A DNA stretch of 64,000 nucleotides. Origin: an uncultured Prochlorococcus sp. (GTDB taxonomy: Bacteria; Cyanobacteriota; Cyanobacteriia; PCC-6307; Cyanobiaceae). The translations under genes were made by a program, and so were the position numbers. The notes below the pieces were generated by a model, which was not told where the DNA came from, ran no database searches, and was given only the letters and a program-made list of their open reading frames with translations. How positions within the stretch are numbered: the first letter of the stretch is position 1; the number at the start of each line of letters is the position of its first letter. The stretch lies in NCBI GenBank assembly GCA_902573045.1, contig CACGIB010000003.1, positions 1 to 64,000 of the forward strand, read 5' to 3'. This document shows positions 10,324 through 19,573 of the stretch, piece by piece.

Positions 10324-10476
10324 TCAAAAATTTAAACTACTTTTTTCAATTGCAGAATTAAACCAAATAAAACCTAAGATAGAAATAAGTGAGAGATTAA
10401 ATCCTAAAAAAAGAAAGATATTTAAAGAATGGATTCTTTCCCGAAAAAATATTTTTTTCTCTTTTTGATACTTCAT
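10324..10476 (-). CDS. Small single-span membrane protein, unknown
   Basis: A 50-residue frame starting with ATG at 10476 (MKYQKEKKIFF). It has a basic N-terminus, then a hydrophobic segment about residues 19-40, then a polar tail. It lies between a 59-residue gene and rsmB on the same strand. I recognise no family. Support comes only from the start codon, the membrane-protein pattern and the fit in an otherwise empty 500-base gap. Confidence 0.45.
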   Translation of the reverse strand: MKYQKEKKIFFRERIHSLNIFLFLGFNLSLISILGFIWFNSAIEKSSLNF

Positions 10477-10494
10477 TATAAAATAAAAACTTAT

Positions 10495-10674
10495 TCAGTA
10501 TTTCAAGCGGCAACCAATATTGATAGATCCTGCATCAAGCATTCTGCCTAATTTAATTGCTATGGATTCCTCCAACCTAGTGAAATTAGATTGATGGGTA
10601 GTTATCCAATCTAATTCAGAAAAAGTTATAATTCCCGTCGAATTACTTTTTAAAAAAAGTGTTCCAATTTCCAT
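10495..10674 (-). CDS. Small conserved-looking hypothetical protein
   Basis: A 59-residue soluble frame from ATG at 10674 (MEIGTLFLKS), ending with INIGCRLKY. Its alternating polar and hydrophobic pattern and balanced composition are unlike random AT-rich sequence. It contains SELDW and a helix LEESIAIKLGRMLDAG. It lies 20 bases upstream of the small membrane protein gene. The function is unknown. Confidence 0.6.
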   Translation of the reverse strand: MEIGTLFLKSNSTGIITFSELDWITTHQSNFTRLEESIAIKLGRMLDAGSINIGCRLKY

Positions 10675-10778
10675 TAGATAAATCTAATTTTCCTACGTTA
10701 ACATCCGTACTTTATATTTCTTCATAACATAATATTCTTTTAATTTTTCAAAGACAACTGCAGGTTATTAGTCTTAAT

Positions 10779-12269
10779 TTATTGAATATCTCTTAAAAAT
10801 TTATCAGCCGTTTTTAAGTGATTATTTAATTTTTCCTCTGACATTTTATCGAGATTTCTCGTTAACATTGCCAGACGATATTGCTTTCTAAAAAAGCTTT
10901 CATTATCTTTAATAAATTTCCAAAATAAGCCATCCCATATTTCACACCATGGGCCACTTTTAAAATTAGACATTTTTTTTACATAATTAGAGCTTGATAT
11001 ATATGGCTTTGTTGAAAAGATACCACCATCACTAAACTGACTCATTCCGTAAACATTTGGGACCATAACCCAATCATAGGAATCAATAAACATTTCCATA
11101 AACCATTTATAAACTTGGTTGGGGTGAATTCTACATAGAAGCATAAAGTTGCCAACAATCATTAGCCGCTCAATATGATGACAATAACCATATTTAATAA
11201 TATTTTTTATAACAACGTCTACTGGTTCAATTCCTGTATTCCCTTGATAAAAAGATTTTGGAATTGGCTTATCTTCAAAATTCCAAAAATTACTATTTCG
11301 CATCTTTGTTCCGTATTTTTTATAGACGAGGCAAATAAATTCTCTCCATCCAATAATTTGACGAATAAAACCCTCTAAAGAGTTAATAGGAACATTATTA
11401 TTTTTTGCAAAAAGTAATGCTTTATTTACTACTACATCTGGGGTTAATAAGCCGCTATTTAAAAGAGGAGAAAGTAAACTGTGCCATAAAAAAGAATTTT
11501 CTTTAGAAATAGCATCCTCATAATCTCCAAATAAGAAAAATCTATGTTTAAAAAAATCATTTAACCATTCATCTGCCTCTTCAAAATTAGTTGGATATAA
11601 AAAGTTATTACTTTCTCCAATAAACTCGATATCAAAATTGGCTAATGAACTTTCTGCATTAACTACAAATTTATTTTTTTGTAATTTAGGTGTATCGGGT
11701 ATATTTATTTTTTTGGGTAATTTTTTTCTGTTCATTTCATCGAAACTCCATTTACCACCTTCAGGTGTATCATCAGGATTAACTAATATCTTTTGGCTCT
11801 TTCTTTGATTCTCATAAAATCTCCCCATAAGAGGTTTTTTTGCATTTGATGCAAATAAATCTTTTAAATCTTCACTGCTCATAAACATAGGAGAAGGCAA
11901 AATATTTAAAGCTAAATTATTATTTTCAACAAAATTATTAATCCTCTTCATTATTAAAAAATCATGAGGGTCAATGAGATTTATTTTTTGATATTTATTT
12001 TTAATAAATTCCGATAAGTAATCAACTGTAGAAACATTATTCTTGTTTTCGATATATAAAACTTTAAAGCCAGATATTTCTAAATAATTTTTATAAGCGA
12101 GCATAGATGCCCTATGAAAAACTAACTTATTTTTATGGTTAATTAATTTATGAAATTTATCATTTCCAAAAAATAATGAGTCTTCCAAAATCAAAACTTC
12201 ACAATTTATTTTTAAGATTGGGCTTTCTCTAAAAAGTTGATTCGGGAAAATAATTGATACTTGTTTCAT
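10779..12269 (-). CDS. Prokaryotic (6-4)-photolyase / cryptochrome-like protein lacking most Fe-S cysteines
   Basis: A 496-residue member of the FeS-BCP branch of photolyases (also annotated as photolyase-related protein), flavoproteins that use light to repair UV photoproducts. Family blocks seen are [14 protein letters not shown] (about 308-320), [19 protein letters not shown] (360-378), [18 protein letters not shown] (399-416) and [14 protein letters not shown] (421-433). In the usual family this is followed by CxxC and a later Cys that hold a 4Fe-4S cluster. Here the segment is shortened ([16 protein letters not shown]), leaving only Cys442, and the earlier Cys is replaced in [10 protein letters not shown]. 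It probably folds without the cluster. It starts by a 4-base overlap with the DUF2256 gene. Confidence 0.85.
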   Translation of the reverse strand: MKQVSIIFPNQLFRESPILKINCEVLILEDSLFFGNDKFHKLINHKNKLVFHRASMLAYKNYLEISGFKVLYIENKNNVSTVDYLSEFIKNKYQKINLIDPHDFLIMKRINNFVENNNLALNILPSPMFMSSEDLKDLFASNAKKPLMGRFYENQRKSQKILVNPDDTPEGGKWSFDEMNRKKLPKKINIPDTPKLQKNKFVVNAESSLANFDIEFIGESNNFLYPTNFEEADEWLNDFFKHRFFLFGDYEDAISKENSFLWHSLLSPLLNSGLLTPDVVVNKALLFAKNNNVPINSLEGFIRQIIGWREFICLVYKKYGTKMRNSNFWNFEDKPIPKSFYQGNTGIEPVDVVIKNIIKYGYCHHIERLMIVGNFMLLCRIHPNQVYKWFMEMFIDSYDWVMVPNVYGMSQFSDGGIFSTKPYISSSNYVKKMSNFKSGPWCEIWDGLFWKFIKDNESFFRKQYRLAMLTRNLDKMSEEKLNNHLKTADKFLRDIQ

Positions 12270-12397
12270 CTTTGCGACTTCCTGTTACTACATCTTTTTG
12301 AACAGTAGATAACATCATCCCAACAGTTTTTCCATTTTTTACGCCACTCAAACGGCCTATCGCAAACAGGACAAGTTTTAGTAGAAAGATTTTTCAA
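12266..12397 (-). CDS. DUF2256 zinc-finger-like small protein
   Basis: A 43-residue protein starting at a TTG (12397); an in-frame stop lies just upstream. It has the DUF2256 pattern: [14 protein letters not shown] at residues 9-22, then [10 protein letters not shown] at 31-40, giving CxxC and CxxxC pairs likely to bind zinc. Its TGA overlaps the photolyase ATG (ATGA), implying translational coupling. DUF2256 genes are often next to this photolyase family, which supports both calls. The function is unknown. Confidence 0.8.
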   Translation of the reverse strand: MKNLSTKTCPVCDRPFEWRKKWKNCWDDVIYCSKRCSNRKSQR

Positions 12398-12400
12398 AAT

Positions 12401-12637
12401 TTATAATTTTCTTTTATGAGTAGATTTAAATCTAGTTGAATCTTTAAGGGCCATATGTTTTGTATTTCTTCCCGAAACTCTCTTTCTCCAGACTTTGAAA
12501 GATTTGGGTTTAAGATTTTGACGCATAATTTTTATAGCATCTTCCTCTTTTAAACCAAATTGATACTCGATAGCTTCAAAAGGTGTTCTATCTTCCCAAC
12601 ACATTTCTATTATTCTGTCTATATCGATACTTTCCAT
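12401..12637 (-). CDS. TIGR03643 / DUF2805 family small protein
   Basis: A 78-residue basic protein: an acidic helical start (IDIDRIIEMCWEDRTPFEAIEYQFGL) resembling a helix-turn-helix, then MRQNLKPKSFKVWRKRVSGR. I recognise it as TIGR03643 (DUF2805), commonly found beside cryptochrome/photolyase genes. The DUF2256 start lies 3 bases after its stop. It may bind nucleic acid (inference); the role is unknown. Confidence 0.8.
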   Translation of the reverse strand: MESIDIDRIIEMCWEDRTPFEAIEYQFGLKEEDAIKIMRQNLKPKSFKVWRKRVSGRNTKHMALKDSTRFKSTHKRKL

Positions 12638-12645
12638 ATTTATTT

Positions 12646-13050
12646 TTATTGTTCACATTGTGAGGTACAAAGTTTTTCAATATCGGATCTACCTGTAATA
12701 TGAAGTCTATATTTTGCCCAATATCTGTAAGCCAATCTCAATAATGGAGATAAGAGCTTAATCTTCAAAGGATAATAAACCCAACCTAATCCAACTAATT
12801 CATAAGAATATGCAAGTACATCTAGTCCCCTAATAATTTCACCATTTTCAATGATCCCATGCAGGTTTGACATAGCTTCTGAATATGAGATGTCATTAAA
12901 AAGACTTTGATCATAATCCTTACTATTAATATCTATAAATGCAATTTGATTTAAGGTATCTCTTTTTTTAAGAAAATTTGTTTCTCTCAAACATAGTGGA
13001 CATCCACCATCGAATAAAAAAGTTAATTTATTTTTCATATTTATATTCAA
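12646..13050 (-). CDS. DCC-family thiol-disulfide oxidoreductase-like protein (DUF393)
   Basis: A 134-residue protein with the family motif FDGGCPLCLRET near the N-terminus (a CxxC in a thioredoxin-like site) and a late hydrophobic, aromatic region. The later start at MKNKLTFLFDGG (codon 5) is also possible. It stands first in the minus-strand run DCC - TIGR03643 - DUF2256 - photolyase, with 8, 3 and -4 base spacings, so the four probably form one operon. Confidence 0.85.
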   Translation of the reverse strand: MNINMKNKLTFLFDGGCPLCLRETNFLKKRDTLNQIAFIDINSKDYDQSLFNDISYSEAMSNLHGIIENGEIIRGLDVLAYSYELVGLGWVYYPLKIKLLSPLLRLAYRYWAKYRLHITGRSDIEKLCTSQCEQ

Positions 13051-13172
13051 ATATAGAAATTAAATAACTTTTTTGTGGAATAAAAATTTTTTTTTAGAAT
13101 ACAAGCTTTATAAAGCCTTAATAATTGCCAGTTCTAATTTAGTGAAATTATATTATCTTATTAATTAATAAG

Positions 13173-13198
13173 CCATTGATTAAGGGATACATCAATGG
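13173..13198 (-). other. Perfect hairpin downstream of the 13,216 gene
   Basis: CCATTGAT (13173-13180) pairs with ATCAATGG (13191-13198) around a 10-base loop, just past the stop of the minus-strand gene at 13216. No T-run follows on the minus strand, so it may stabilise the 3' end and not terminate. A palindrome CTTATTAATTAATAAG lies directly beside it. Confidence 0.35.
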
Positions 13199-13215
13199 TT
13201 TAAAACTATTTATGA

Positions 13216-13419
13216 TCAGTCATCTAGAAGATGAACTCCTTCTCCTACATCAGGAGTAAATTTACAATATTTTTCAAAAATAAGTCCAACACCTCTCATT
13301 TTTTCTCCTAGTTCATCGTTAAATTTATTCCATTCTTCCGATTCACGATCAGGTAAATCCCACCCTTGTTTTTCTACCATACTTGTTATTAATGTATAGT
13401 CCCATTCTATGTATGCCAT
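13216..13419 (-). CDS. Hypothetical acidic protein, 67 residues
   Basis: A soluble, acidic protein (MAYIEWDYTLITSMVEKQGWDLPDR) rich in Asp, Glu and Trp, with no signal or membrane segment. It is monocistronic and followed by a hairpin. I cannot assign a family. The regular protein-like composition and clean start make it a likely real gene. Confidence 0.65.
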   Translation of the reverse strand: MAYIEWDYTLITSMVEKQGWDLPDRESEEWNKFNDELGEKMRGVGLIFEKYCKFTPDVGEGVHLLDD

Positions 13420-13514
13420 TTAGTTAATTTAAACTACCAAAATATTATAAACCAAGAGATTTAATAGGTAATCAATATTTTTTGAATATAATTTAAAAGT
13501 GTAAAGAATTATAA

Positions 13515-14186
13515 ATGTCAATTTTGCCAAGAAGATTTGAACGAATCAAAAGTGTTTTAGATTGCAGAATGAAAAACTTGACTGTTTTAGTTGAGGATGT
13601 AAATAAACCACATAATTTATCTGCGATATTAAGGACATGCGATGCGGCAGGGGTTTTCGAAGCGAATTTTATTAGCAAAACGAATGCCGTTAAGACTTTT
13701 AATAGTACTGCTCAAGGAAGTCAAAAATGGGTAAAACTGAATAATCATGAAAGCACTATCAAGGCAATATCTGATTTAAAGAATAAGGGTTTTAAATTAT
13801 ATGGAACGACTCTTAATAGCGAATCAGTAGATTATAGAAATTTTGATTATTCTCAAAATACATGTTTTGTTTTAGGAGCAGAAAAATGGGGACTAAGTAA
13901 TGAACTTATATCAATGGTTGATCAATCAATTTTTATACCTATGAGAGGTATGGTTCAATCTCTGAATGTTTCAGTTGCTGCTTCTATATTATTATTTGAA
14001 GCTGTTCGCCAAAGAAAAAATAAAGGTATATTGCCCGCTAATGGAGAAGGGTTAAATATGAATGAATATCAAAAAACACTTTTTGAATGGTGTTACCCAG
14101 AATTATCTGCGGTGTATAAAAAATCAGATAAAGAATATCCAAAGTTGAATGATCAAGGAGAACTTGATCCTATTACAGATAACTAA
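13515..14186 (+). CDS. trmH: tRNA (guanosine-2'-O-)-methyltransferase TrmH
   Basis: A SpoU-family methyltransferase with a trefoil knot that methylates G18 of tRNAs. Motif 1 is LVEDVNKPHNLSAILRTCDAAG (catalytic Arg), motif 2 VLGAEKWGLSNE, motif 3 IPMRGMVQSLNVSVAASILLFE. The 223 residues and the C-terminal helical extension fit TrmH rather than TrmL. It is convergent with the ABC permease gene. Confidence 0.92.
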   Translation: MSILPRRFERIKSVLDCRMKNLTVLVEDVNKPHNLSAILRTCDAAGVFEANFISKTNAVKTFNSTAQGSQKWVKLNNHESTIKAISDLKNKGFKLYGTTLNSESVDYRNFDYSQNTCFVLGAEKWGLSNELISMVDQSIFIPMRGMVQSLNVSVAASILLFEAVRQRKNKGILPANGEGLNMNEYQKTLFEWCYPELSAVYKKSDKEYPKLNDQGELDPITDN

Positions 14187-14188
14187 AT

Positions 14189-15034
14189 TTATTCAGAATT
14201 TTGACTATCAAAAATTTCTTCAAGGTCCTCTCCTATAAAAGAAAGACCTAAAACTAAAAAAAACATTGCCAAACCTGGGAACAAAGCAGTCCACCAGATA
14301 CCTGTAGGTAAAGCTGCAAGAGCCAGATTTAAATCACTTCCCCACTCTGGGACATCTGCAGGAACGCCAAGGCCTAAAAATCCTAAACTTCCTAATACCA
14401 AAACAGCATCTGCAGCATTTAGGGTAAGCAGAATAGGCAATGGTGTTATTACATTTGGAAGAATATATTTAAAAATAATTTTTTTAACATCAGCTCCTGC
14501 AACTTGAGCTGCCTCCACATAAGTTTCGGATTTGACCAATATTGTCTGATTTCTGATTAATCTAAAATATTGAGGAGAGTAAACAATACACAATGCCAAA
14601 GCCGCGTTAAGGATACCCTTACCCAATACAAAAGCCACAACAACTGAAAGCAAAATAACAGGTATTGAAAAAATAGTATCCATTATTAGTGATAAGCATT
14701 TATCAAAAAAACCACCAAAATATCCACTTAATAATCCCAATGGCAAACCCAAACTTAATGAAAAGAGAATAGCTAAGAATACAACTTCTATCGCTAAAGA
14801 TGATCCTTGCAAAGTTCTTAAGCAAACATCTCTTCCTAATCTATCTGTGCCACAAAAATGATTAAGAGAAGGAGGGGCAAAGATATCATTGCTTAACATT
14901 GAAAATGAATAGCCAAAAAAATTATTGGCCTCTAAAAATTTCATTATTAAAACAACAAGAAGATAAAAAAGTACAATTAAAAATCCAGCTTTTCTGATAT
15001 TTGCGCCGACACGATTAAATGAGTTAATATCCAA
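14189..15034 (-). CDS. Oligopeptide/dipeptide-type ABC transporter permease (DppC/OppC family)
   Basis: An inner-membrane permease of 281 residues with an N-terminal anchor, the family loop FCGTDRLGRDVCLRTLQGSS and six predicted helices. The ATPase-contact EAA loop is YVEAAQVAGADVKKIIFKYILPN. It is the only subunit of a transporter here; the binding protein, second permease and ATPases must lie elsewhere. The substrate (peptide, nickel or other) cannot be read from it. Confidence 0.88.
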   Translation of the reverse strand: MDINSFNRVGANIRKAGFLIVLFYLLVVLIMKFLEANNFFGYSFSMLSNDIFAPPSLNHFCGTDRLGRDVCLRTLQGSSLAIEVVFLAILFSLSLGLPLGLLSGYFGGFFDKCLSLIMDTIFSIPVILLSVVVAFVLGKGILNAALALCIVYSPQYFRLIRNQTILVKSETYVEAAQVAGADVKKIIFKYILPNVITPLPILLTLNAADAVLVLGSLGFLGLGVPADVPEWGSDLNLALAALPTGIWWTALFPGLAMFFLVLGLSFIGEDLEEIFDSQNSE

Positions 15035-15113
15035 AATCTTTTTTTAAAGATATAAATGAAATATACCCAATTCTTTCAAAAATAAATAGCTATAAATTTT
15101 AAATTAAAAGAAA

Positions 15114-16922
15114 TTACTGGTTTAATTTCAAGACTGCCATAAAAGCTTCCTGAGGGACTTCAACTTTGCCCATTGCCTTCATCCTCTTTTTACCTTTGGC
15201 TTGTTTCTTTAAAAGTTTCTTTTTTCTAGAAATATCCCCTCCATAACATTTAGATAAAACATCTTTTCGCAAAGCACTTATGCTTTCACTTGCAATAATC
15301 CTGCTACCTATTGATGCTTGAATAGGTATTCTAAATTGTTGTTTTGGAATAAGTTCTTTTAATTTCTCAACTAAACTTCTGCCAATTCCATAAGCCTTAT
15401 CTTTATGAACAATAGAAGTTAATGGATCTGCTCTTTCTGAATTTATTAGAACATCTAATCTAACAAGGTCATTTTTTCTATAGCCAATCAAATGATATTC
15501 CATTGATGCATAACCTTGGGTTCTACTTTTCATTTGATCAAAGAAATCTGTAACAACTTCTGCTAATGGAATTTCATAAATCAAGGTAACTCGATCTGTT
15601 GTTATGTATTTCATATCTATAAATACTCCCCTTCTTTCCTGACATAAACCCATTAACGTTCCATTAAATTCATTGGGAGCATAAATTTCCATTTTCACAT
15701 AAGGCTCTTCTATTGATTCTCTAAGTTGTGGATCAGGAATTGTAGAGGGATTATCAATAAAAATATGTTCCTGCTGATTTAAATTAACTTTATAAATAAC
15801 TGATGGTGCCGTTACGATTAGATCCAAGTCATATTCTCTTTCTAATCTTTCTTGAACAATCTCCATATGAAGAAGTCCTAGAAATCCGCACCTAAATCCG
15901 AAGCCCATTGCGCTACTGGTTTCGGGCTCATATTTTAAAGCTGCATCAGATAATTGTAATTTTTCTAGTGATACTCTTAAATCTGGGAATTGATCAGCAT
16001 CAGTCGGGAATAAGCCACAAAAAACCATAGGATTTGCTGTCTTATATCCAGGCAAAGGATCATTGGCAGGTGAATTTAAAAGAGTAATCGTATCTCCCAC
16101 TCTCGCATCAGCAACTGATTTTATAGAAGCAGCTAAATAACCAACTTCTCCTGCATGTAATTCATCAACTTGCTGCTGATCAGGAGCCATTATTCCTATC
16201 TCATCTAGTTCATAATTTTTCTTACTTGCCATTAATAATATTTTTTCTCTCTTATTTAGAGAACCAGATATCACCCTGAAATAAACAATAACTCCCCTGT
16301 ACGGATCATAATAAGAATCAAAAATCAGTGCCTTTGTAGGTAGTTTAATTTCATCTTGAGGAGGAGGTACTCTTCTTACGATTGCTTCCAAAATATCTTT
16401 AATACCAACTCCAGTTTTTGCTGAACAATTTATTGCATTAGATGTATCAAGTCCAATAATTTCCTCTATTTCTTGTTTTATTTTTTCAGCATCAGCCCCT
16501 GGTAAATCAACTTTATTTAAAACAGGAATTATTTCAAGATTATTTTCTAAGGCAAGATAAACATTAGCTAAGGTTTGAGCTTCTACTCCTTGACTTGCAT
16601 CAACAACAAGTAAGGCGCCTTCACAAGCTTGAAGAGATCTACTAACCTCATAAGAGAAATCAACATGCCCTGGAGTATCTATTAAGTTCAAAACATATTC
16701 TTGGGAATCATCAGCTTTATATTTCATCCTAGCGGCCTGTAACTTGATAGTAATTCCTCTCTCTCTTTCAAGATCCATACTGTCCAAAAATTGTTCTTGC
16801 ATATCCCTTTGCTGCACAGTACCAGTATCTTGAAGCAACCTATCTGCAAGGGTGGATTTACCATGATCAATATGAGCGATTATGCAGAAATTTCTAATTT
16901 TTGAAACCGATATATCAGTCAT
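15114..16922 (-). CDS. lepA: Elongation factor 4 (LepA) GTPase
   Basis: A ribosome-associated translational GTPase. The G domain begins [15 protein letters not shown]; then [15 protein letters not shown] and NKVDLPGAD. It continues with LepA-specific C-terminal sequence ([24 protein letters not shown]). Its 602 residues are the usual length. It sits on the minus strand between mqo and the ABC permease gene. Confidence 0.98.
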   Translation of the reverse strand: MTDISVSKIRNFCIIAHIDHGKSTLADRLLQDTGTVQQRDMQEQFLDSMDLERERGITIKLQAARMKYKADDSQEYVLNLIDTPGHVDFSYEVSRSLQACEGALLVVDASQGVEAQTLANVYLALENNLEIIPVLNKVDLPGADAEKIKQEIEEIIGLDTSNAINCSAKTGVGIKDILEAIVRRVPPPQDEIKLPTKALIFDSYYDPYRGVIVYFRVISGSLNKREKILLMASKKNYELDEIGIMAPDQQQVDELHAGEVGYLAASIKSVADARVGDTITLLNSPANDPLPGYKTANPMVFCGLFPTDADQFPDLRVSLEKLQLSDAALKYEPETSSAMGFGFRCGFLGLLHMEIVQERLEREYDLDLIVTAPSVIYKVNLNQQEHIFIDNPSTIPDPQLRESIEEPYVKMEIYAPNEFNGTLMGLCQERRGVFIDMKYITTDRVTLIYEIPLAEVVTDFFDQMKSRTQGYASMEYHLIGYRKNDLVRLDVLINSERADPLTSIVHKDKAYGIGRSLVEKLKELIPKQQFRIPIQASIGSRIIASESISALRKDVLSKCYGGDISRKKKLLKKQAKGKKRMKAMGKVEVPQEAFMAVLKLNQ

Positions 16923-16977
16923 ATATAAAGAAAAATTCTCCTCTTATTACATCTTGATTTATATTAGCTAATTAGAA

Positions 16978-18474
16978 TTATGGATGGAAACCAAAAATGG
17001 AATTATTTCTTTTTTTAATTTCTTTTATGAAAGTACTGTAATTTTCAGAGACTGATAGTTCTGGATAAATTAAGTCATTTATTTTTTTCTGAAGATTATG
17101 CTTATCTTTTAAAAATAAAACAGATTTTTCTAGAACCTCAACCATAATTGAAACCGCAGTACTTGCTCCAGGAGAGGCTCCCAACAAAGCAGATAATGAT
17201 CCATCAGATGAATTTACAATCTCAGTTCCAAATTTCAAAGAACCACCGCCTTCAGTTTTTTTAATTATTTGGACTCTTTGACCAGCATTCTTTAAATACC
17301 AATCAGAAGGATTAGCTGATGGCATCATATTCCTTAAATTCTCAACTCTTGAGTTATGGTTCTTTAATGATTGTGATATTAGGTAATTAATTAAATCGTT
17401 GTTCTTGAAACCAACGTCTAACATAGAAAAAATATTATTCTTTTTAATTGAACTAAATAAGTCAAAGTATGAACTTTGTTTTAGAAATTTCGTTGTAAAT
17501 CCAGCAAAAGGTCCATATAAAAGAAGTTTTTTATTATCAATCCATCTTGTGTCTAAATGAGGCACAGACATTGGTGGCGATCCAATATCAGCTTTACCAT
17601 AAACTTTTGAGTTATGTTTTTCTGTTAGATCTTTTTTCTCGCAAATAAGCCATTTCCCACTAACAGGAAATCCACCATAACTTTTTGCTTCTGGAATTTT
17701 TGATTTTTGTAAATAATTAATTGTTTTTCCACCAGCACCAAGAAAAACGTAGCCAGTTCTAATTGAAGTTTTTCTACCTTCAGAACTGATTTCTAGTTCC
17801 CATTGTTTTTTATCAATTTTCTTTAAATCTACTAATTCTGTTTTGTATCTAATTTCAACATTTTTGTTTAAGGCAACTAATGACAAATACTCTTTAGTTA
17901 AAGCCTCAAAATTAATATCAGTTCCTCTGCCTATTCTGGTAGCAGCAATTTGAGTAGATGGATTTCTATCTTTTGTTATTAGAGGAGCCCATGATGAAAT
18001 TTCATCAAAAGATGTAGAAAATTCCATATTGATAAATTCAGGATTTTCGCTCATTTTCTGAAATCTTTTTTTTAAAAAAGAAATATTATCCTGACCAGAC
18101 ACAAAGCTAATATGAGGAATAAATTTTAGAAACTTCTTAATATCAATTTTCCCTGCTTCATACAATGAGGCCCATAAAGACATGGAAGTTTCAAAAGAAC
18201 GATTTATTGAGAGCGCTTTATCTATTTTTAGATTTCCTTTTTCATCTAAAGGGGTATAGTTTAATTCGCAATTAGCCGCATGTCCTGTACCTGCATTATT
18301 AAAAGCGCCAGTACTTTCACTTCCTGGAGCATTTAATTTTTCTATAATAAGAAATTTTATATCTGGTAAAACTTCTGAAATTAGGAGGGCTAAAGTACTA
18401 CTCATTATCCCTGCTCCTACTAAGACTGCATCAAAGTAGCTATTGTCATTTGTGGGATTTTTAGATGAAGTCAC
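16978..18474 (-). CDS. mqo: Malate:quinone oxidoreductase
   Basis: A membrane-associated FAD enzyme that oxidises malate to oxaloacetate and reduces quinone. The FAD-binding motif is [20 protein letters not shown] (residues 17-31, here [16 protein letters not shown]), followed by [22 protein letters not shown] and, at the C-terminus, [19 protein letters not shown]. It is 498 residues long. In organisms with an incomplete TCA cycle it replaces malate dehydrogenase (family knowledge). Confidence 0.95.
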   Translation of the reverse strand: MTSSKNPTNDNSYFDAVLVGAGIMSSTLALLISEVLPDIKFLIIEKLNAPGSESTGAFNNAGTGHAANCELNYTPLDEKGNLKIDKALSINRSFETSMSLWASLYEAGKIDIKKFLKFIPHISFVSGQDNISFLKKRFQKMSENPEFINMEFSTSFDEISSWAPLITKDRNPSTQIAATRIGRGTDINFEALTKEYLSLVALNKNVEIRYKTELVDLKKIDKKQWELEISSEGRKTSIRTGYVFLGAGGKTINYLQKSKIPEAKSYGGFPVSGKWLICEKKDLTEKHNSKVYGKADIGSPPMSVPHLDTRWIDNKKLLLYGPFAGFTTKFLKQSSYFDLFSSIKKNNIFSMLDVGFKNNDLINYLISQSLKNHNSRVENLRNMMPSANPSDWYLKNAGQRVQIIKKTEGGGSLKFGTEIVNSSDGSLSALLGASPGASTAVSIMVEVLEKSVLFLKDKHNLQKKINDLIYPELSVSENYSTFIKEIKKRNNSIFGFHP

Positions 18475-18544
18475 AACAGAAAATTATCTTTTTTGCAATT
18501 AATCAGATTTCTTTCTAGGCTTATTATAAAGTTAATCCAAAATT

Positions 18545-18790
18545 ATGAGTACTGAAACACTCTCGCTGACAAACGAAAATGTTGAAAAAGTCCTTGACGA
18601 GCTAAGACCTTTTTTAATTTCTGATGGAGGTAATGTAGAGATTGCAGAAATAGATGGTCCAATTGTCAAAGTCAGACTTCAAGGAGCATGTGGTAGTTGC
18701 CCAAGTAGCACTATGACTCTCAAAATGGGTATTGAAAGAAAGTTAAAAGAAATGATTCCTGAAATAAGCGAAGTTGTACAGGTTTTATAA
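18545..18790 (+). CDS. NFU-domain iron-sulfur scaffold protein
   Basis: An 81-residue single-domain NifU C-terminal (NFU) protein that assembles and hands on 4Fe-4S clusters, central for photosystem I biogenesis in cyanobacteria. The cluster ligands are in [19 protein letters not shown]. It starts [21 protein letters not shown], the family N-terminus. It is divergent from mqo. Confidence 0.95.
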   Translation: MSTETLSLTNENVEKVLDELRPFLISDGGNVEIAEIDGPIVKVRLQGACGSCPSSTMTLKMGIERKLKEMIPEISEVVQVL

Positions 18791-18812
18791 AAATTTTTAA
18801 CTGAAATACATA

Positions 18813-19070
18813 TTATTTAGTTTTTAATTCCTTTAACAAAGATGATTCCATATCAAGGCAATCAATTGGAAGTCCTTGACCAATAGCGATTAAAAGAGGT
18901 GCAAGAATTCCTAAAGTAAAAACTAAATTTGATTGGCTTACATCATATTTACTCAAAGTAAAAGTTATCAAATAAATAATTGAAAAATAAGCATGTAGTG
19001 AAAAAAATTCTTTTGGCTTTAACACTGGCCACCTTAAAGTATTTCCCAAGAAATATAAAAAACCTGTCAT
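18813..19070 (-). CDS. Small membrane protein, unknown
   Basis: An 85-residue protein with two to three hydrophobic stretches (about residues 1-10, 27-38 and 46-66), a conserved-looking start MTGFLYFLGNTLRWPVLKPKEFF and a polar tail. I recognise no named family. It is convergent with the NFU gene; an imperfect stem (AACTGAAAT/ATTTAGTT) lies between them. Confidence 0.65.
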   Translation of the reverse strand: MTGFLYFLGNTLRWPVLKPKEFFSLHAYFSIIYLITFTLSKYDVSQSNLVFTLGILAPLLIAIGQGLPIDCLDMESSLLKELKTK

Positions 19071-19219
19071 AAATAAATAGTTAAATGAAGATTAAACCAA
19101 ATATAAACATAAACCCTTTTAGAGACTATTTATAAAAAAATTTACCTAAGATAATAATAAAAAAAACATTAAATCTTCGTTTCTATTTGTAAAAGCTAGA
19201 CATGAAGTTAAAAATACGG

Positions 19220-19230
19220 TTATAATAATT
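19220..19230 (+). promoter_or_regulatory. Possible -10 region of the riboswitch transcript
   Basis: A TATAAT-like stretch (TTATAATAATT) lies about 22 bases before the riboswitch 5' stem, in the right place to start a transcript that includes the whole aptamer. No clear -35 is visible. Confidence 0.35.
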
Positions 19231-19251
19231 TGGTAGCAATAGCTACTTTTT

Positions 19252-19304
19252 CGTTCACCCTCTTTGAGGGCGCAGTTCGAGTCATACCATGGAACGGGGG
19301 ATGG
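19252..19304 (+). promoter_or_regulatory. Glutamine-II riboswitch (Downstream-peptide motif)
   Basis: The stretch CGTTC (19252-19256) pairs with GAACG (19292-19296), and inside it CCCTC (19258-19262) pairs with GAGGG (19266-19270). The loop CCAT (19287-19290) can form a pseudoknot with ATGG (19301-19304). With the conserved CGCAGTTCGAGTCATACC linker this matches my memory of the Downstream-peptide RNA, later shown to bind L-glutamine. It sits directly before a small DUF4278 gene, as expected for the class. Glutamine signals nitrogen sufficiency, so the peptide is probably controlled by nitrogen status. Confidence 0.85.
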
Positions 19305-19324
19305 CCGTGTTGTCACATCGAAAC

Positions 19325-19498
19325 ATGACTACTTTAACTTACAGAGGTAAAAACTACGTTCAAAACAAAGAAGCTGCTAAAAAGCAACTTGTTGAACTTA
19401 CCTACAGAAGAAACGTATACACCAACAGAATGGATGACGCTTCTTCAAGTAATGAAAAAGCAGAATTAAATTACAGAGGTGTTAATTACACTAAATAA
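19325..19498 (+). CDS. DUF4278 small protein under riboswitch control
   Basis: A 57-residue protein (start MTTLTYRGKNYVQNKE) made of three copies of a short motif: LTYRGKNY, LTYRRNVY and LNYRGVNY. This is the DUF4278 repeat of cyanobacteria. Upstream in-frame ATGs at 19289 and 19301 are part of the riboswitch pseudoknot, so I take the ATG at 19325; the ATG at 19301 remains possible. A strong terminator follows. The function is unknown, but the riboswitch ties it to nitrogen metabolism. Confidence 0.8.
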   Translation: MTTLTYRGKNYVQNKEAAKKQLVELTYRRNVYTNRMDDASSSNEKAELNYRGVNYTK

Positions 19499-19513
19499 TT
19501 TAATTAACAAATT

Positions 19514-19543
19514 AAAAGCCCTTTTTTCAGGGGCTTTTTTTTT
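19514..19543 (+). terminator. Rho-independent terminator after the DUF4278 gene
   Basis: AAAAGCCC (19514-19521) pairs with GGGCTTTT (19531-19538) and is followed by more T. It is well placed 16 bases after the stop codon. Confidence 0.9.
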
Positions 19544-19573
19544 GGCTATATTTATCAAGAGTCCTTAAAAAAT

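Noticed and set aside
19289..19324. ATG at 19289 as the start of the DUF4278 protein
   Set aside because: It lies inside the riboswitch fold (pseudoknot and closing stem), so the extra residues would be translated aptamer.
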